Shown here: in pieces, positions 44,040 to 55,710 of the stretch
How the letters are laid out: each line of letters starts with the position of its first letter
How positions within the stretch are numbered: the stretch's first letter is position 1
Assembly: GCA_030425485.1 (NCBI GenBank)
Contig: JAUIAM010000017.1
Span: 16,994-80,993 of the forward strand
Origin: Verrucomicrobiia bacterium
GTDB lineage: Bacteria > Verrucomicrobiota > Verrucomicrobiia > Opitutales > Cerasicoccaceae
DNA length: 64,000 nt
Direction of reading: 5' to 3'
Position numbers and translations under genes: made by a program
The notes under the pieces: model-generated
Told to the model about the DNA's origin: nothing
The model's input: only the letters and a program-made list of their open reading frames with translations
The model's database searches: none

Positions 44040-45437
44040 ATGTCAGACGAAGCAACATACGATTTGGTAGTTATCGGCGGTGGTCCCGCCGGGTATGCAG
44101 GCGCCATCCGCGCCGGACAACTGGGCAAAAAGGTTGCCTGTGTCGAAATGGAGCGCGCCGGCGGCACTTGTCTGAACTGGGGCTGCATTCCCTCCAAGGC
44201 ACTGCTCAAGAGCGCCGAGCTCTACCGCTCGATCCAGCACGCAGACGACTTCGGCTTCACCGTGGGTGACGTCAAAGTGGACTTTCCGAAGGTGGTGGAG
44301 CGCTCGCGCGGCGTTGCCAATCAGATGGCCAAGGGCATTGAGTTTCTCTTCAAAAAGAACAAGGTCGAGTACATCAAGGGCCGCGCACAAGTCAACGTCC
44401 CCGGGCTGGTCGAGGTGACCGAGGGCGAGGACAAGGGCAAGATCCTGTCCACGAAAAACATCCTCATCGCCACGGGCTGCCGCGCACGCATGCTGCCCGA
44501 CCTCAAGCCGGACGGTAAGCGCATCATGACCGCGCGCGAAATCCTCGACCGCCGCGATCTGCCCAAGTCCTGCGTGGTGCTTGGCGCAGGTGCCATTGGC
44601 ATGGAGTTTGCCTACTTCCTCAACGCCTTTGGCTGCGAGGTGACGGTGCTCGAGATGCTGCCCAACGTGCTCCCCGTTGAGGACGAGGAAGTTTCCAAGT
44701 TTGTCGAAAAGTCCTTCAAGAAGCAGGGCATCAAGGTGATGACCGGCACCAAGGCCGAGAACATCAAGGTGACCAAGACGGGCGTCAAGCTGGACACCGT
44801 CAAGGGCGACAAGACCGAGGCCATCGAAGCTGAAAGCCTGCTCGTGGCCATCGGTGTCACTGCAAACCTCGAAGGCCTGCTCTCCAAGAAGGTCAAGCTC
44901 GAGATGGACCGCAAGTACATCAAGGTCGATCCGCACTACCGCACCTCGGTCAAGGGTATCTACGCCGCAGGCGACATCATCGGGCCGCCCTGGCTCGCAC
45001 ACGTTGCTACCTACGAGGCTGTGCAGGCCGTCAACGGTATGTTTGGTCACGGCGAGCCGCGCCCGATGGAACGTTTCCCCGGGTGTACCTACTGCCAGCC
45101 GCAGGTGGCCAGCATCGGCCTGACCGAGCGTGACGTGAAGGAAAAGGGCATCGCTCACAAGGTGGGTAAGTTCCCCTTCACCGCATCGGGCAAGGCGGTT
45201 GCCGCCATGGAGAGCGACGGCTTTGTCAAGCTCATCGTCTCCGAGCCGCACGGCGAAATCCTTGGCGCGCACATTACTGGCCACGAAGCCACGGAACTCA
45301 TCGCAGAGTACGCGCTGGGCATGGAACTGGAAGCGACCTGGGAGGAAATCCACGGCACGATCCACGCGCACCCGACGCTTTCCGAGGCCCTGATGGAAGC
45401 CGCAGCCGCTACCCACGGCGAGGCGATTCACATCTAA
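44040..45437 (+). CDS. lpdA: Dihydrolipoyl dehydrogenase (E3), stand-alone copy
   Basis: The product has 465 residues. FAD-binding VVIGGGPAGYAGAIRAGQLG is followed by the redox-active disulfide motif GGTCLNWGCIPSK. NAD-binding VLGAGAIGMEFAYFLNAFG and the C-terminal active-site His region IHAHPTLSEALMEA are complete. It regenerates oxidised lipoamide on an E2 enzyme using NAD. A second, clearly different copy lies at 46306-47700 in the 2-oxoglutarate dehydrogenase operon. This one may serve pyruvate dehydrogenase, branched-chain dehydrogenase or the glycine cleavage system. It is flanked on both sides by hairpin chains (A and B), an unusual setting. Confidence 0.93.
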   Translation: MSDEATYDLVVIGGGPAGYAGAIRAGQLGKKVACVEMERAGGTCLNWGCIPSKALLKSAELYRSIQHADDFGFTVGDVKVDFPKVVERSRGVANQMAKGIEFLFKKNKVEYIKGRAQVNVPGLVEVTEGEDKGKILSTKNILIATGCRARMLPDLKPDGKRIMTAREILDRRDLPKSCVVLGAGAIGMEFAYFLNAFGCEVTVLEMLPNVLPVEDEEVSKFVEKSFKKQGIKVMTGTKAENIKVTKTGVKLDTVKGDKTEAIEAESLLVAIGVTANLEGLLSKKVKLEMDRKYIKVDPHYRTSVKGIYAAGDIIGPPWLAHVATYEAVQAVNGMFGHGEPRPMERFPGCTYCQPQVASIGLTERDVKEKGIAHKVGKFPFTASGKAVAAMESDGFVKLIVSEPHGEILGAHITGHEATELIAEYALGMELEATWEEIHGTIHAHPTLSEALMEAAAATHGEAIHI

Positions 45438-45500
45438 CTGGGTTGCACCCAGTGGCGCAGATGGGGCTTTGCCCCATCGCTCACTGCGTTCGCTGCCCCC
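45438..45500. repeat. Chain of short hairpins, copy B
   Basis: CTGGGT-tgc-ACCCAG starts directly after the stop codon of the lpd gene. GATGGGGC-ttt-GCCCCATC (45460-45478, 8 bp stem) follows. After it comes the tail GCTCACTGCGTTCGCTGCCC, similar to the tail of copy D. The ATG of the next gene is 9 bases after the element, so the hairpins lie in its leader. Confidence 0.7.
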
Positions 45501-45508
45501 TTCGTTGT

Positions 45509-46141
45509 ATGACACGTGCGATCATCATTCGCCACGGTGAGACCGAGTGGAACCTCGCCGGGCGTTATCAGGGGCAGCTTGACTCGCCTCTGACCCCGCG
45601 CGGAGTCGCCCAGGCCGAGGCGATTGCCAAGCGCCTGGCCGGGGTGAAGTTCGACGCTATCATCTCCAGCGATCTCACCCGTGCCGTGCGCACAGGGGAT
45701 ATTATCGCCGGGCAGCATGCGGGCACCCCGCGCCTGATCGATGCCGAGCTGCGCGAGCGCGCCTTCGGCATGCTCAGTGGCTACACCCGGGCCGAAGCCG
45801 TGGCCAAATTTCCCGATGTGGAGCAGGGCTACCTGAGCCACGATCCGGACTACCGCATTCCCGAGGGGGAGAGCCTGCGCGACCTCTACGAGCGCGTGGC
45901 TAAGGCGTTCAATGCCTGGGCGGACAAGTATCCGGATGGCACGTTGTGTCTCGTGACTCACGGTGGCGCACTCGGGCAGTTTTTGCGTTATGTATTGGGA
46001 ATTCCACTACACGAAAAGCGCGCCTACAAGTTCGTCAATTGCGCCTACACGGAATTTACCCGAGAGGATGGGCACTGGCTCCTGCACACTTGGGGCGACG
46101 CCCATCACCTCGCCGCCCTCGGAGCCGAAGACGACATCTAA
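45509..46141 (+). CDS. Histidine phosphatase family protein (phosphoglycerate mutase-like)
   Basis: From the ATG at 45509 the product is 210 residues. The frame is open upstream inside the repeat. The catalytic motif IIIRHGETEWN is at the N-terminus. Conserved Arg, Glu and second His are seen in SSDLTRAVRTGDI, ELRERAFG and CLVTHGGALGQFL. The family includes cofactor-dependent phosphoglycerate mutases and broad phosphatases such as CobC or GpmB. Length fits the phosphatase type. The substrate cannot be told. It is between two hairpin chains (B in its leader, C at its stop). It converges on the lpd-sucB-sucA operon. Confidence 0.88.
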   Translation: MTRAIIIRHGETEWNLAGRYQGQLDSPLTPRGVAQAEAIAKRLAGVKFDAIISSDLTRAVRTGDIIAGQHAGTPRLIDAELRERAFGMLSGYTRAEAVAKFPDVEQGYLSHDPDYRIPEGESLRDLYERVAKAFNAWADKYPDGTLCLVTHGGALGQFLRYVLGIPLHEKRAYKFVNCAYTEFTREDGHWLLHTWGDAHHLAALGAEDDI

Positions 46142-46271
46142 CCGGGTGGCACCCGGTGGCATTCCAAGCTCGCAGGAGCTGCGCCCTTACGGCACTGCGT
46201 GCCTATCCCGATGGTGTTGTTGGAATAGGGCTATGGGGCTACGCAGCATCGAAAGTGCAGGCTTTGCCTGC
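46141..46271. repeat. Chain of short hairpins, copy C
   Basis: ACCGGGT-ggc-ACCCGGT starts at the last base of the stop codon of the phosphatase gene. Then AGCTC-gcag-GAGCT (46167), GGCAC-tgc-GTGCC (46191) and GCAGGC-ttt-GCCTGC (46257) follow. The first hairpin and the TGGC after it match copies B and D in sequence. The chain occupies most of the gap to the convergent lpd gene at 46306. No T-run is present. Confidence 0.7.
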
Positions 46272-46305
46272 CGCGGGGCAGGGGGCGCGTAGCTCCCGAC
46301 CTTAC

Positions 46306-47700
46306 TTATAAAGCGTGTATTGCTGATTTGGATACAGCGAGGGCTGCTTCCTTCATCGCTTCGCTCATGGTGGGGTGAGCGTGAACGGTGCGGGCCCAGT
46401 CCTCGGCGCTGCCGGAGTACTCCATGTGCGTCACCGCAGTGGCGATCATTTCCGATGCGCCGTGTCCAATGATCTGCACGCCCAGAAGGCGGTCAGTCTT
46501 GGCGTCAGCGATGATTTTGACAAAGCCGTCGGTCGCATCGACCGCGATGGCGCGGCCGTTAGCGATGAAGGGGAACTTGCCCACTTTCACGTCGAGCTTC
46601 TGGTCCTTGGCAGCGTCTTCACCCATGCCGACTGCGGCAATCTCCGGCTCGGTATAGATGACATTCGGGATGACGTCGTAGTTTACGTGGCCAGCCTTGC
46701 CCGCGATCATCTCGACGCAGGCAATGCCTTCTTCCTCGGCTTTGTGGGCCAGCATGGGGCCGGCGATGACGTCACCAATGGCGTAGATGCCCGAGGCGGT
46801 GGTGCGGAAATGCTCGTCCACCTTGATGCGGCCCTTGTCGTCTAGTTCGACTCCGGCCTTGTCTGCATCGAGGCCCGTGGTATTCGGCTTGCGACCGACG
46901 CTAACGAGGATCTTGTCGGCGGGAAATTCGAGCTCTTTACCGTTCTTTTCGGCAGTCAGGGCGGTCTTGCCCTTGGTGGTCTTGACGCCGGTGACCTTAG
47001 TGCCGAGCTCAAATTTCATACCCTGCTTGGTCAGCAGGCGTTGGGCGAGCTTGGCCACGTCTTTATCGTTTTGTGGGGCAACCTGTGGAAGCAGTTCAAC
47101 CACGGTGACGTCGCTGCCGAGGCGTGCCCAGACCGAGCCCAGCTCAAGGCCAATGGCACCCGCGCCGACTACAACCAGCTTGTCCGGTACCTTGTCAAAA
47201 GCGATGGCTTCGGTGCTGCTGACCACGGTCTTGCCGTCAAACTTCATGAAGGGTAACTCGACCGAGGAGGAGCCGGTGGCGATGAGAATGTTTTTGGCGG
47301 TAAGCGTTTGTTCGCCCTTGTCGCCCTTGACCATGACTTTGCCCTCGCCCGCTAGGCGTCCGACGCCCTGCACGATGTCAATCCCGCGCTTGCTGGTGAG
47401 CATCTGCACGCCGCCAGTGAGCTGCTCTACGACCGCATCCTTCTTCTTCATCAGGGTGGCGAGGTCGATGTCGAGCCCCTTAGCCGTGATGCCGTGAGCC
47501 GCGCTCTTGTCCTTGAAAAAGTGAACCATCTCCGTCGAGTGGAGCAGTGCCTTGGAGGGGATGCAGCCAACGTTCAGGCAAGTGCCGCCGAGGGTGGCGT
47601 CCTTTTCGATGAGCGCAGTTTTCAGGCCGAGCTGTGCGCCGCGGATGGCTGCAACGTACCCGCCGGGGCCGCTGCCGATAACGATGAGGTCGTAGGACAT
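46306..47700 (-). CDS. lpdA: Dihydrolipoyl dehydrogenase (E3) of the 2-oxoglutarate dehydrogenase operon
   Basis: From the ATG at 47700 the product is 464 residues. The frame continues upstream toward sucB but that is not coding. FAD-binding [20 protein letters not shown], disulfide motif [16 protein letters not shown]-binding [19 protein letters not shown] and C-terminal [15 protein letters not shown] are complete. It is the E3 component that reoxidises dihydrolipoamide on SucB with NAD. It is the third gene of sucA-sucB-lpd. There are 83 bases between sucB and this gene, holding an AT-rich stretch with TTTATAGATTTAG. Closer to mitochondrial and proteobacterial E3 than the copy at 44040 (by eye). 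Confidence 0.95.
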   Translation of the reverse strand: MSYDLIVIGSGPGGYVAAIRGAQLGLKTALIEKDATLGGTCLNVGCIPSKALLHSTEMVHFFKDKSAAHGITAKGLDIDLATLMKKKDAVVEQLTGGVQMLTSKRGIDIVQGVGRLAGEGKVMVKGDKGEQTLTAKNILIATGSSSVELPFMKFDGKTVVSSTEAIAFDKVPDKLVVVGAGAIGLELGSVWARLGSDVTVVELLPQVAPQNDKDVAKLAQRLLTKQGMKFELGTKVTGVKTTKGKTALTAEKNGKELEFPADKILVSVGRKPNTTGLDADKAGVELDDKGRIKVDEHFRTTASGIYAIGDVIAGPMLAHKAEEEGIACVEMIAGKAGHVNYDVIPNVIYTEPEIAAVGMGEDAAKDQKLDVKVGKFPFIANGRAIAVDATDGFVKIIADAKTDRLLGVQIIGHGASEMIATAVTHMEYSGSAEDWARTVHAHPTMSEAMKEAALAVSKSAIHAL

Positions 47701-47783
47701 AAAATTTCTATTTATAGATTTAGCATTTATCAATTTTGAGAAAGCAATAGACCGTGCGGTCAGCTTCTCAAACTGCTGCTGGC

Positions 47784-49025
47784 CTAGATGCCAAAGAGCA
47801 GGCGTTCGGGGTCTTCGATGGCTTCCTTGATCTTGACGAGGAAGGTGACGGCCTCCTTGCCATCGACCACGCGGTGGTCGTAGCTCAGGGCGAGGTACAT
47901 CATCGGGCGGATGACGATCTCGTCGTTCACCACGACGGCGCGCTTGGTGATGTTGTGCAGGCCGAGGATGCCGCTCTGGGGCATGTTCAGGATCGGCGTT
48001 GAAAGCATGGAGCCGTAGATGCCGCCGTTGGAGATGGTGAAGCAACCGCCCTGCATGTCCTCGATGCCGAGCTTGCCGTTGCGGGCCGCCTTGGCGTAGT
48101 TGGCGATGTCTTGTTCGATCTCGGCAAAGCCCTTGTGGTCGCAGTCACGCACGACGGGGACGACGAGCCCCTTATCCGTGCCGACGGCCATGCCGATGTC
48201 GTAGAAGTGGTTTTGCACGAGCGTGTCGCCGTCGATCTGGGAGTTGATCTGCGGGACGGCCTGGAGACCGTGAACGACGGCCTTGGCAAAGAAGGACATG
48301 AAGCCGAGCTTGATGCCGTAGCGGGCCACAAAGGCGTCCTGGTGCTTTTTGCGCAGGTCCATGACCTTGCTCATGTCAACCTCGTTAAAGGTGGTGAGCA
48401 GGGCGGCCTCCTGGGTGGCGGCTACGAGGCGCTCGGCGATCTTGCGGCGCAGGGGAGACATCTTCTTGCGCGAAGTGCGGCCCTCGGCGGAAACGGGTGC
48501 GGGGCTTGCCTTGGCGGTTACATCGGGCTGCTTCTTGGAGGCGTCGCTGTTCTGTGTGGCGACGGCCTGGAACATGTCGCCCTTGGTCACGCGACCATCC
48601 TTACCTGAGCCGGAGACACTGGCCGGATCGAGCCCGGATTCCGCGGCGATGCGGCGCACGGCAGGCGAGGGGGGCAGGTCTGCTCCCTTGGAGGACTCAG
48701 CCTTGGCCGGCTGAGCTTCCTGCTTGGCGGCGGGAGCTTCTTCGCTCTTTTCTTCCTTGGCCGGGGCGTCATCGCCACCGGACTTTTGCGCGGACTCATC
48801 GATCTCGGCCACAACGGCTCCAATGTCTACCTCGTCGCCTTCGGCGACCTTGAGTGAAACCGTGCCTGCGACTTCGGCCAGACCCTCAGAGGTGATCTTG
48901 TCGGTTTCGAGCTCGTAGAGGAGTTGGTCTTTCTCGACGTAGTCACCGTCGGCAACGTGCCAAGTGGCAAGGATGCCAGAGGTGATGGATTCGCCGAGCG
49001 CGGGAACTTTTACTTCGGTAGCCAT
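47784..49025 (-). CDS. sucB: 2-oxoglutarate dehydrogenase E2, dihydrolipoyllysine succinyltransferase
   Basis: The product has 413 residues. One lipoyl domain is at the N-terminus, with the lipoylated Lys in [17 protein letters not shown] Glu/Ala/Lys-rich linker follows, then a peripheral subunit-binding domain ([19 protein letters not shown]), then the catalytic domain with the HXXXDG motif as [16 protein letters not shown]. It transfers the succinyl group from lipoyl to CoA as the core of the 2-oxoglutarate dehydrogenase complex. It lies 69 bases after sucA and is followed by lpd, the common order. Length is normal. Confidence 0.96.
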   Translation of the reverse strand: MATEVKVPALGESITSGILATWHVADGDYVEKDQLLYELETDKITSEGLAEVAGTVSLKVAEGDEVDIGAVVAEIDESAQKSGGDDAPAKEEKSEEAPAAKQEAQPAKAESSKGADLPPSPAVRRIAAESGLDPASVSGSGKDGRVTKGDMFQAVATQNSDASKKQPDVTAKASPAPVSAEGRTSRKKMSPLRRKIAERLVAATQEAALLTTFNEVDMSKVMDLRKKHQDAFVARYGIKLGFMSFFAKAVVHGLQAVPQINSQIDGDTLVQNHFYDIGMAVGTDKGLVVPVVRDCDHKGFAEIEQDIANYAKAARNGKLGIEDMQGGCFTISNGGIYGSMLSTPILNMPQSGILGLHNITKRAVVVNDEIVIRPMMYLALSYDHRVVDGKEAVTFLVKIKEAIEDPERLLFGI

Positions 49026-49094
49026 AGGAAATGAAGGTGAACTTTGAACTGTGTGCGGTGCGTTCTGTATTGGTTATTTCGATACAAGGTCCAG

Positions 49095-51833
<2,739 letters not shown>

Positions 51834-51867
51834 CACGCAAGGAGATAAATGAGAATAAGGGTTTAGC

Positions 51868-51885
51868 TTGCCATATTATTGGCAA
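51868..51885. promoter_or_regulatory. Inverted repeat in the sucA / divergent ORF promoter region
   Basis: TTGCCA-tattat-TGGCAA is a perfect 6 bp inverted repeat. With one mismatch the arms extend to 9 bp (AGCTTGCCA against AGTTTGCCA). It lies between the divergent starts at 51833 and 51913, and the spacer is -10-like. It is a good candidate operator controlling sucA. TTGCC/GGCAA words also occur upstream of the MazG-like gene (22281). Confidence 0.45.
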
Positions 51886-51912
51886 ACTGACAAGTCTTTC
51901 TAGTAATAAAAT

Positions 51913-52137
51913 ATGAATGTAAAAGCCAGCATTTATCAGCACTTGGAGTCGATCGTGGTAAAGAGGATCGATATTCAGACAGCCTTGTCTAGTCTTGATG
52001 CGATCGCCAAGGACCATGCAGGAGAACTGCCGGGTGATCTCTTGCACTACCTGCAACGCCGGAGCTACGAAAAGGCCTGGGCCTGGATCAACGATGAGGA
52101 AAATATCCCGCGTGGCACCTGCGGCGGTAAGGAGTAG
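51913..52137 (+). CDS. Small protein of unknown function
   Basis: The product has 74 residues and no signal or membrane segment. The sequence (ASIYQHLESIVVKRIDIQT, GDLLHYLQRRSYEKAWAWIN) suggests an all-helical protein. The ending GTCGGKE has one Cys. It is the first gene rightward from the sucA promoter region and lies 52 bases upstream of the SUI1-like gene. It has no clear Shine-Dalgarno sequence, as with several neighbours. I do not recognise a family. Codon use looks normal. Confidence 0.6.
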   Translation: MNVKASIYQHLESIVVKRIDIQTALSSLDAIAKDHAGELPGDLLHYLQRRSYEKAWAWINDEENIPRGTCGGKE

Positions 52138-52149
52138 GCGTATTATTCG

Positions 52150-52178
52150 CTTTGTGTCCTTGGTGCCTTTGTGGTTAA
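52150..52178. repeat. CTTTGTG-type dispersed intergenic repeat (half element)
   Basis: CTTTGTGTCCTTGGTGCC is followed by TTTGTGGTTAA. This is the widely scattered CACAAAG-type intergenic word, here one arm only. It occupies the short gap before the SUI1-like gene. The adjacent CTATTTAAATTAT (52179-52191) is shared with the edge of the repeat at 61792. Confidence 0.5.
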
Positions 52179-52189
52179 CTATTTAAATT

Positions 52190-52585
52190 ATGGCCAAGAA
52201 GGAACGCATCGCCACGGACGGTAACCAGAACTCGCTCGATAGCAACCCCTTCGGTGCGCTCTCGTCTACCGGGTTGCCGCAGGGCAAGCCAGTCCCGATG
52301 TCCAAGCCCGTGCCTGCGCCCGCTCCAAAGAAGAAGCGCGGACGGGTCGATGTGCGCCGGGAGAAGGGTGGTCGCGGCGGCAAGGTCGTCACGGTGATGT
52401 CGGGCGAGGGTCTGCTGCACACCGGACCGCAGGAGCTGGAATCGCTCTGCAAAACCCTAAAAGCCCGTTGCGGCAGCGGCGGAGCGGTCAAGGGCAAGAC
52501 GGTGGAAATCCAGGGTGACCAGCGGGAGGCGGTCAAGGCCGAGCTGGAAAACCGCGGCTACCGTGTCGTCTTCACCGGCGGGTAG
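52190..52585 (+). CDS. SUI1/YciH-like translation initiation factor
   Basis: The product has 131 residues. A Pro/Lys-rich N-terminal part (PVPAPAPKKKRGRVDVRRE) precedes an eIF1/SUI1 fold with GRGGKVVTVMSGEGL, LCKTLKARCGSGGAVKG and TVEIQGDQREAVKAELENRGY. Eukaryotic eIF1 monitors start-codon choice. The bacterial YciH proteins can act on initiation fidelity in vitro and are optional genes. It is expected to bind the small ribosomal subunit. It may be interesting that many genes in the window lack a clear Shine-Dalgarno sequence. The stop codon overlaps the first hairpin of copy D. Confidence 0.9.
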   Translation: MAKKERIATDGNQNSLDSNPFGALSSTGLPQGKPVPMSKPVPAPAPKKKRGRVDVRREKGGRGGKVVTVMSGEGLLHTGPQELESLCKTLKARCGSGGAVKGKTVEIQGDQREAVKAELENRGYRVVFTGG

Positions 52586-52646
52586 CGGGTGGCACCCGCT
52601 GGCATAGAGGGGCTGCGCCCCTACGCTCATTTTATTCGCTACCCCC
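52584..52646. repeat. Chain of short hairpins, copy D
   Basis: AGCGGGT-ggc-ACCCGCT begins inside the stop codon of the SUI1-like gene. AGGGGC-tgc-GCCCCT (52608-52622) follows, then TACGCTCATTTTATTCGCTA and CCCCC, a tail like that of copy B. Further on, CCCATGATC (52658) repeats the start of a hairpin of copy A, and CTTTTC-ttcgt-GAAAAG (52684-52700) is another hairpin before the tatA end. It lies in a convergent gap. Confidence 0.7.
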
Positions 52647-52750
52647 GTGAGTCGGCTCCCATGATCTTCCGGGGCGCTGATGACTTTTCTTCGTGAAAAG
52701 CCATGTGCGTGCTACGCGAGGAATTTTCCCGGCTTGATGCACAGAAGAGC

Positions 52751-53041
52751 CTATGCCTTTTCGGCGGGGCGCTTCGCTTCTTGCTTGGGCTCGGATTTTT
52801 GCTCCGGCGTGGAGCCTTCGGTGCGGGGCTTGTTTTCGTCCTCGCGGAGGGCTTCCTTAAAGGTGGATTCGGCTTCGCTGGTAGCCTTTTTGAACTCCTT
52901 CATGGACTTACCGATGCTGCGGGCGAGGTCGGGCAGGCGCTTGGCACCGAAGAGCAAGAGCAGGATGACCAGGATGATGAGCATTTCCTGCCAGCCGAGG
53001 TTGCCGATGAAGGCGAGAGAATCGTATGCGTGTGGGTGCAT
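52751..53041 (-). CDS. tatA: Twin-arginine translocase subunit TatA/TatB type
   Basis: The product has 96 residues. A short N-terminal part is followed by a membrane helix LGWQEMLIILVILLLLFGAKRLPDL (read in pieces GWQEMLIILVILLLLFG and the FGAKRLPDLARSIG hinge), an amphipathic helix and a charged, disordered tail. These are the marks of TatA. TatA forms the pore of the Sec-independent export of folded proteins, one client being the DUF1501 protein here. tatC is not in the window. It lies 64 bases downstream of the exported unknown gene on the same strand. Confidence 0.92.
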   Translation of the reverse strand: MHPHAYDSLAFIGNLGWQEMLIILVILLLLFGAKRLPDLARSIGKSMKEFKKATSEAESTFKEALREDENKPRTEGSTPEQKSEPKQEAKRPAEKA

Positions 53042-53105
53042 CAGGTGTAAACGTTAGGTGAGGCGGTGGGCTTGCACAATACCGAATTTTCGGTCTTTGG
53101 GGTGG

Positions 53106-53948
53106 TTAGTTGGGCAGGGAAATGGCACCCGAGTCGGCCAGGTCCAGGATATACTGTTGGTAGGCGGGGCCGGGCATGATGATTTCCTCGCCGGGAGTGG
53201 GCTCGCCGTAGAGGAGCTCCAGGCCGAGGGCCTTGCTGTCACGCGTTTGGGTCACGGCGAAGACACCTGTGATCTCCAGATCGGCACGGCGGGAGATGAG
53301 CACCTCGTCGCCGTAAAAGGCCAGGTAGCGGCTATCGAGCCACATGACCGCGATTTTGTCCTGCGGGTTGATGCTGACCAGCTCGCCCAGGCGAGGGCTG
53401 CGGGTGACGGGGGAGAGGTTCGGGTAGGGGATGTCGGCAGCGGCGGGCAGGCCGTCGGCCGGAGGTTCCGGAACCTCTTCTTCATCAGGGCCGAAGAGAA
53501 AATCTAAAAAGCCCCCGCTTTCCTCCTTGGCAGGGGACTTGGGAGGCTGGATGGCCAGTTCGGGCTCACCGGAAAACGCGGGCTCGGCCGGTGGCTGGGC
53601 TTCGGCCGGTGGGATCGGGTTGCCCTGTTCGTCGACCTCGACGGCGTAGACGACGACGTCCGGCGTGCTGCCTTCAGGGCGCGTATCCTTTTCTTGCGAG
53701 ACCAGGCCGGGGCCCGATACGGTCGTGGTGTAGCTGTTGCTAAAGGTGACGCCCGGGGGGAGGTTCGCGGGAGCCTGAGCAGAGTTTTGCTTGCTGCCGA
53801 TGTCCGCGCTGCTGCTCTCGCTGGAGTCCTGGGTGGTCTTGGACTGCGAGGGCAGGGTACGCATCTTCTTGGGCGGCGCGTAGGACACGAGCGGCCAGGC
53901 CAGCACGAGGCAGGCGAGGAGAAGGTGTCTGACGGTGCTGCTCGGCAT
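53106..53948 (-). CDS. Exported protein of unknown function
   Basis: The product has 280 residues. The signal peptide is HLLLACLVLAWPLVSYA. A long Ser/Thr/Pro/Glu-rich, probably disordered segment covers roughly residues 30-170. The C-terminal ~100 residues look folded: LGELVSINPQDKIAVMWLDSRYLAFYGDEVLISRRADLEITG (shown in part as AVMWLDSRYLAFYGDEV). I recognise no family. It is 20 bases downstream of rpoD on the same strand and seems to belong to the dnaG-rpoD transcript, which is unusual for an exported protein. Expected in the periplasm. Confidence 0.65.
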   Translation of the reverse strand: MPSSTVRHLLLACLVLAWPLVSYAPPKKMRTLPSQSKTTQDSSESSSADIGSKQNSAQAPANLPPGVTFSNSYTTTVSGPGLVSQEKDTRPEGSTPDVVVYAVEVDEQGNPIPPAEAQPPAEPAFSGEPELAIQPPKSPAKEESGGFLDFLFGPDEEEVPEPPADGLPAAADIPYPNLSPVTRSPRLGELVSINPQDKIAVMWLDSRYLAFYGDEVLISRRADLEITGVFAVTQTRDSKALGLELLYGEPTPGEEIIMPGPAYQQYILDLADSGAISLPN

Positions 53949-53968
53949 GGCTGCTGCCGGGCCGGGGC

Positions 53969-55699
53969 TTACTCTCCGCCGCGGCGGAAATTGTCAAAGC
54001 CGGGGCCGGAAGTGTCGATTTCGCCTTCGAAGAAGCCGTGAAGCTGGCGAATGCGGGTGGGGTGACGCATCTTGCGCAGGGCCTTGGCCTCGATCTGACG
54101 GATACGTTCGCGGGTGACCTTGAACTGGCGGCCGACTTCCTCAAGGGTGCGGCTGTAGCCGTCCTGCAGGCCGAAGCGCAGGGACAGGACGCGGCGCTCA
54201 CGCTCGGTCAGGGAGTCAAGAACGTCCATGATCTTCTCGCGCAGGAGCGAGTAGGCGGTCATGTCGTAGGGGTTTTCAGCACCCTTGTCTTCGATGAAGT
54301 CGCCAAAATTGGTGTCGTCGGAGTCGCCAACCGGGCTCTGGAGCGAGATCGGTTGCTGGGCCATCTTCATGATGGCCTGCACGCGCTCGACGGGGAGGTC
54401 CATTTCGAGCGCAACCTCTTCCGGGGTGGGCTCGTGGCCGAGTTCCTGAAGGAGCTGCTTTTGCACCTGCATGACCTTGTTCAAGGTCTCGATCATGTGG
54501 ACCGGGATGCGGATGGTGCGTGCCTGGTCGGCGATGGAGCGGGTGATGGCCTGGCGAATCCACCACGTGGCGTAAGTGGAGAACTTGTACCCGCGGCGGT
54601 ACTCAAACTTTTCCACCGCTTTCATCAGGCCCATGTTGCCTTCCTGAATGAGGTCGAGGAAGGAGAGGCCGCGGTTGGTGTACTTCTTGGCGATGGAGAT
54701 GACGAGGCGCAGGTTGGACTCGACCATCTCGGTCTTGGCCCGGTGGGCCTCGCGCATGTTTTTGCGCACCTCGCGGACCAGCTCAAGCAGTTCCTCGGGC
54801 GTGATGCGGTACATCTGCTCGATGTCCTTGAGGCGCTTTTTGATCGTGTCCGGGTCGTGGTGCTTGCGGTGGCGGCTGGACTTGACCTTGTTGGAAATTT
54901 TCAGGTGGTCGAGGTGATCCTCGATCTCGCGCAGGGTGGGCGAGAGGTTGTCGAGGTACTCTTCAAAGACTTTGAGCTTGAAGCAGAACTTGCGGAAAAT
55001 CGGCTTGAGGGTGCCTTCGTACTTGGTGAAGCGGGTCTTGGCGCGCTTCTGGTTGGGGGATTCCTTCTTGTGTTTCTGGATGTCGGCCCAGGCTTTTTCG
55101 CACTTGGCCTCGGCGGCCTCGGCCAGCTCAATCTGCTTGGGCAGGATCTTAAAGTAGTTTTCGCGGCTCTCGATTTTCTTGTCGAGCACGACGCGGTCAA
55201 AGCGCTCCTCGCGGTCGATGAGTTTTTTGGCCAGGTCGATCTGGTAGGTGGTGGTCAGGCCGACGGAGAAGAGGACGTCTGCGGCCTTGAGCTCTGCCTT
55301 TTCGATACGCTTGGAGATGGAAACTTCCTGCTCGCGGGTGAGGAGGGGGACCTGGCCCATCTGCTTGAGGTACATCCGGACCGGGTCGTCGAGGATGTCC
55401 ATGCTGGCGGTCTTGGACTGCTCTTCTTCCTCGGTTTCGACGCGCTGCTTGTAGGCCTCAACTTCCTCGTTATCAAGGATGTCAATCTCGAGGTTTTCCA
55501 GGATTGAGATGACGTTCTCGATTTCCTCCGGGTTGTTGACGCTCTCAGGAAGGACTTTGTTGATGTCCTGAACGGTCAGGTAGCCTTGCTCTTTAGACTG
55601 CCGGATAAGGACCCGGATCTTGTCGTTGAGGCGTGCCTGCGCCTTTTCGAGGGACTTTTGCGAAGGGGCTTTCTTCGTTGCGGATTTCTTGGTGGCCAT
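53969..55699 (-). CDS. rpoD: Primary RNA polymerase sigma factor (sigma-70)
   Basis: The product has 576 residues. An N-terminal region 1.1-like part rich in Lys precedes region 1.2 ([20 protein letters not shown]), a long non-conserved region, regions 2.1-2.4 ([20 protein letters not shown], then [20 protein letters not shown]), region 3 and region 4.2 ([20 protein letters not shown]). These are the hallmarks of the housekeeping sigma factor that recognises TTGACA/TATAAT promoters. It starts 11 bases after dnaG, a gene order found widely in bacteria (dnaG-rpoD). The motif set is intact. Confidence 0.97.
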   Translation of the reverse strand: MATKKSATKKAPSQKSLEKAQARLNDKIRVLIRQSKEQGYLTVQDINKVLPESVNNPEEIENVISILENLEIDILDNEEVEAYKQRVETEEEEQSKTASMDILDDPVRMYLKQMGQVPLLTREQEVSISKRIEKAELKAADVLFSVGLTTTYQIDLAKKLIDREERFDRVVLDKKIESRENYFKILPKQIELAEAAEAKCEKAWADIQKHKKESPNQKRAKTRFTKYEGTLKPIFRKFCFKLKVFEEYLDNLSPTLREIEDHLDHLKISNKVKSSRHRKHHDPDTIKKRLKDIEQMYRITPEELLELVREVRKNMREAHRAKTEMVESNLRLVISIAKKYTNRGLSFLDLIQEGNMGLMKAVEKFEYRRGYKFSTYATWWIRQAITRSIADQARTIRIPVHMIETLNKVMQVQKQLLQELGHEPTPEEVALEMDLPVERVQAIMKMAQQPISLQSPVGDSDDTNFGDFIEDKGAENPYDMTAYSLLREKIMDVLDSLTERERRVLSLRFGLQDGYSRTLEEVGRQFKVTRERIRQIEAKALRKMRHPTRIRQLHGFFEGEIDTSGPGFDNFRRGGE

Positions 55700-55710
55700 G
55701 GATTTAGGTC

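Noticed and set aside
44043..45515. Open frame of 490 codons on the minus strand
   Set aside because: Antisense shadow of the stand-alone lpdA, which has complete family motifs on the plus strand.
54038..55507. Open frame of 489 codons on the plus strand
   Set aside because: Antisense shadow of rpoD. Hydrophobic-looking Leu/Val/Gly composition is the mirror of rpoD codons.
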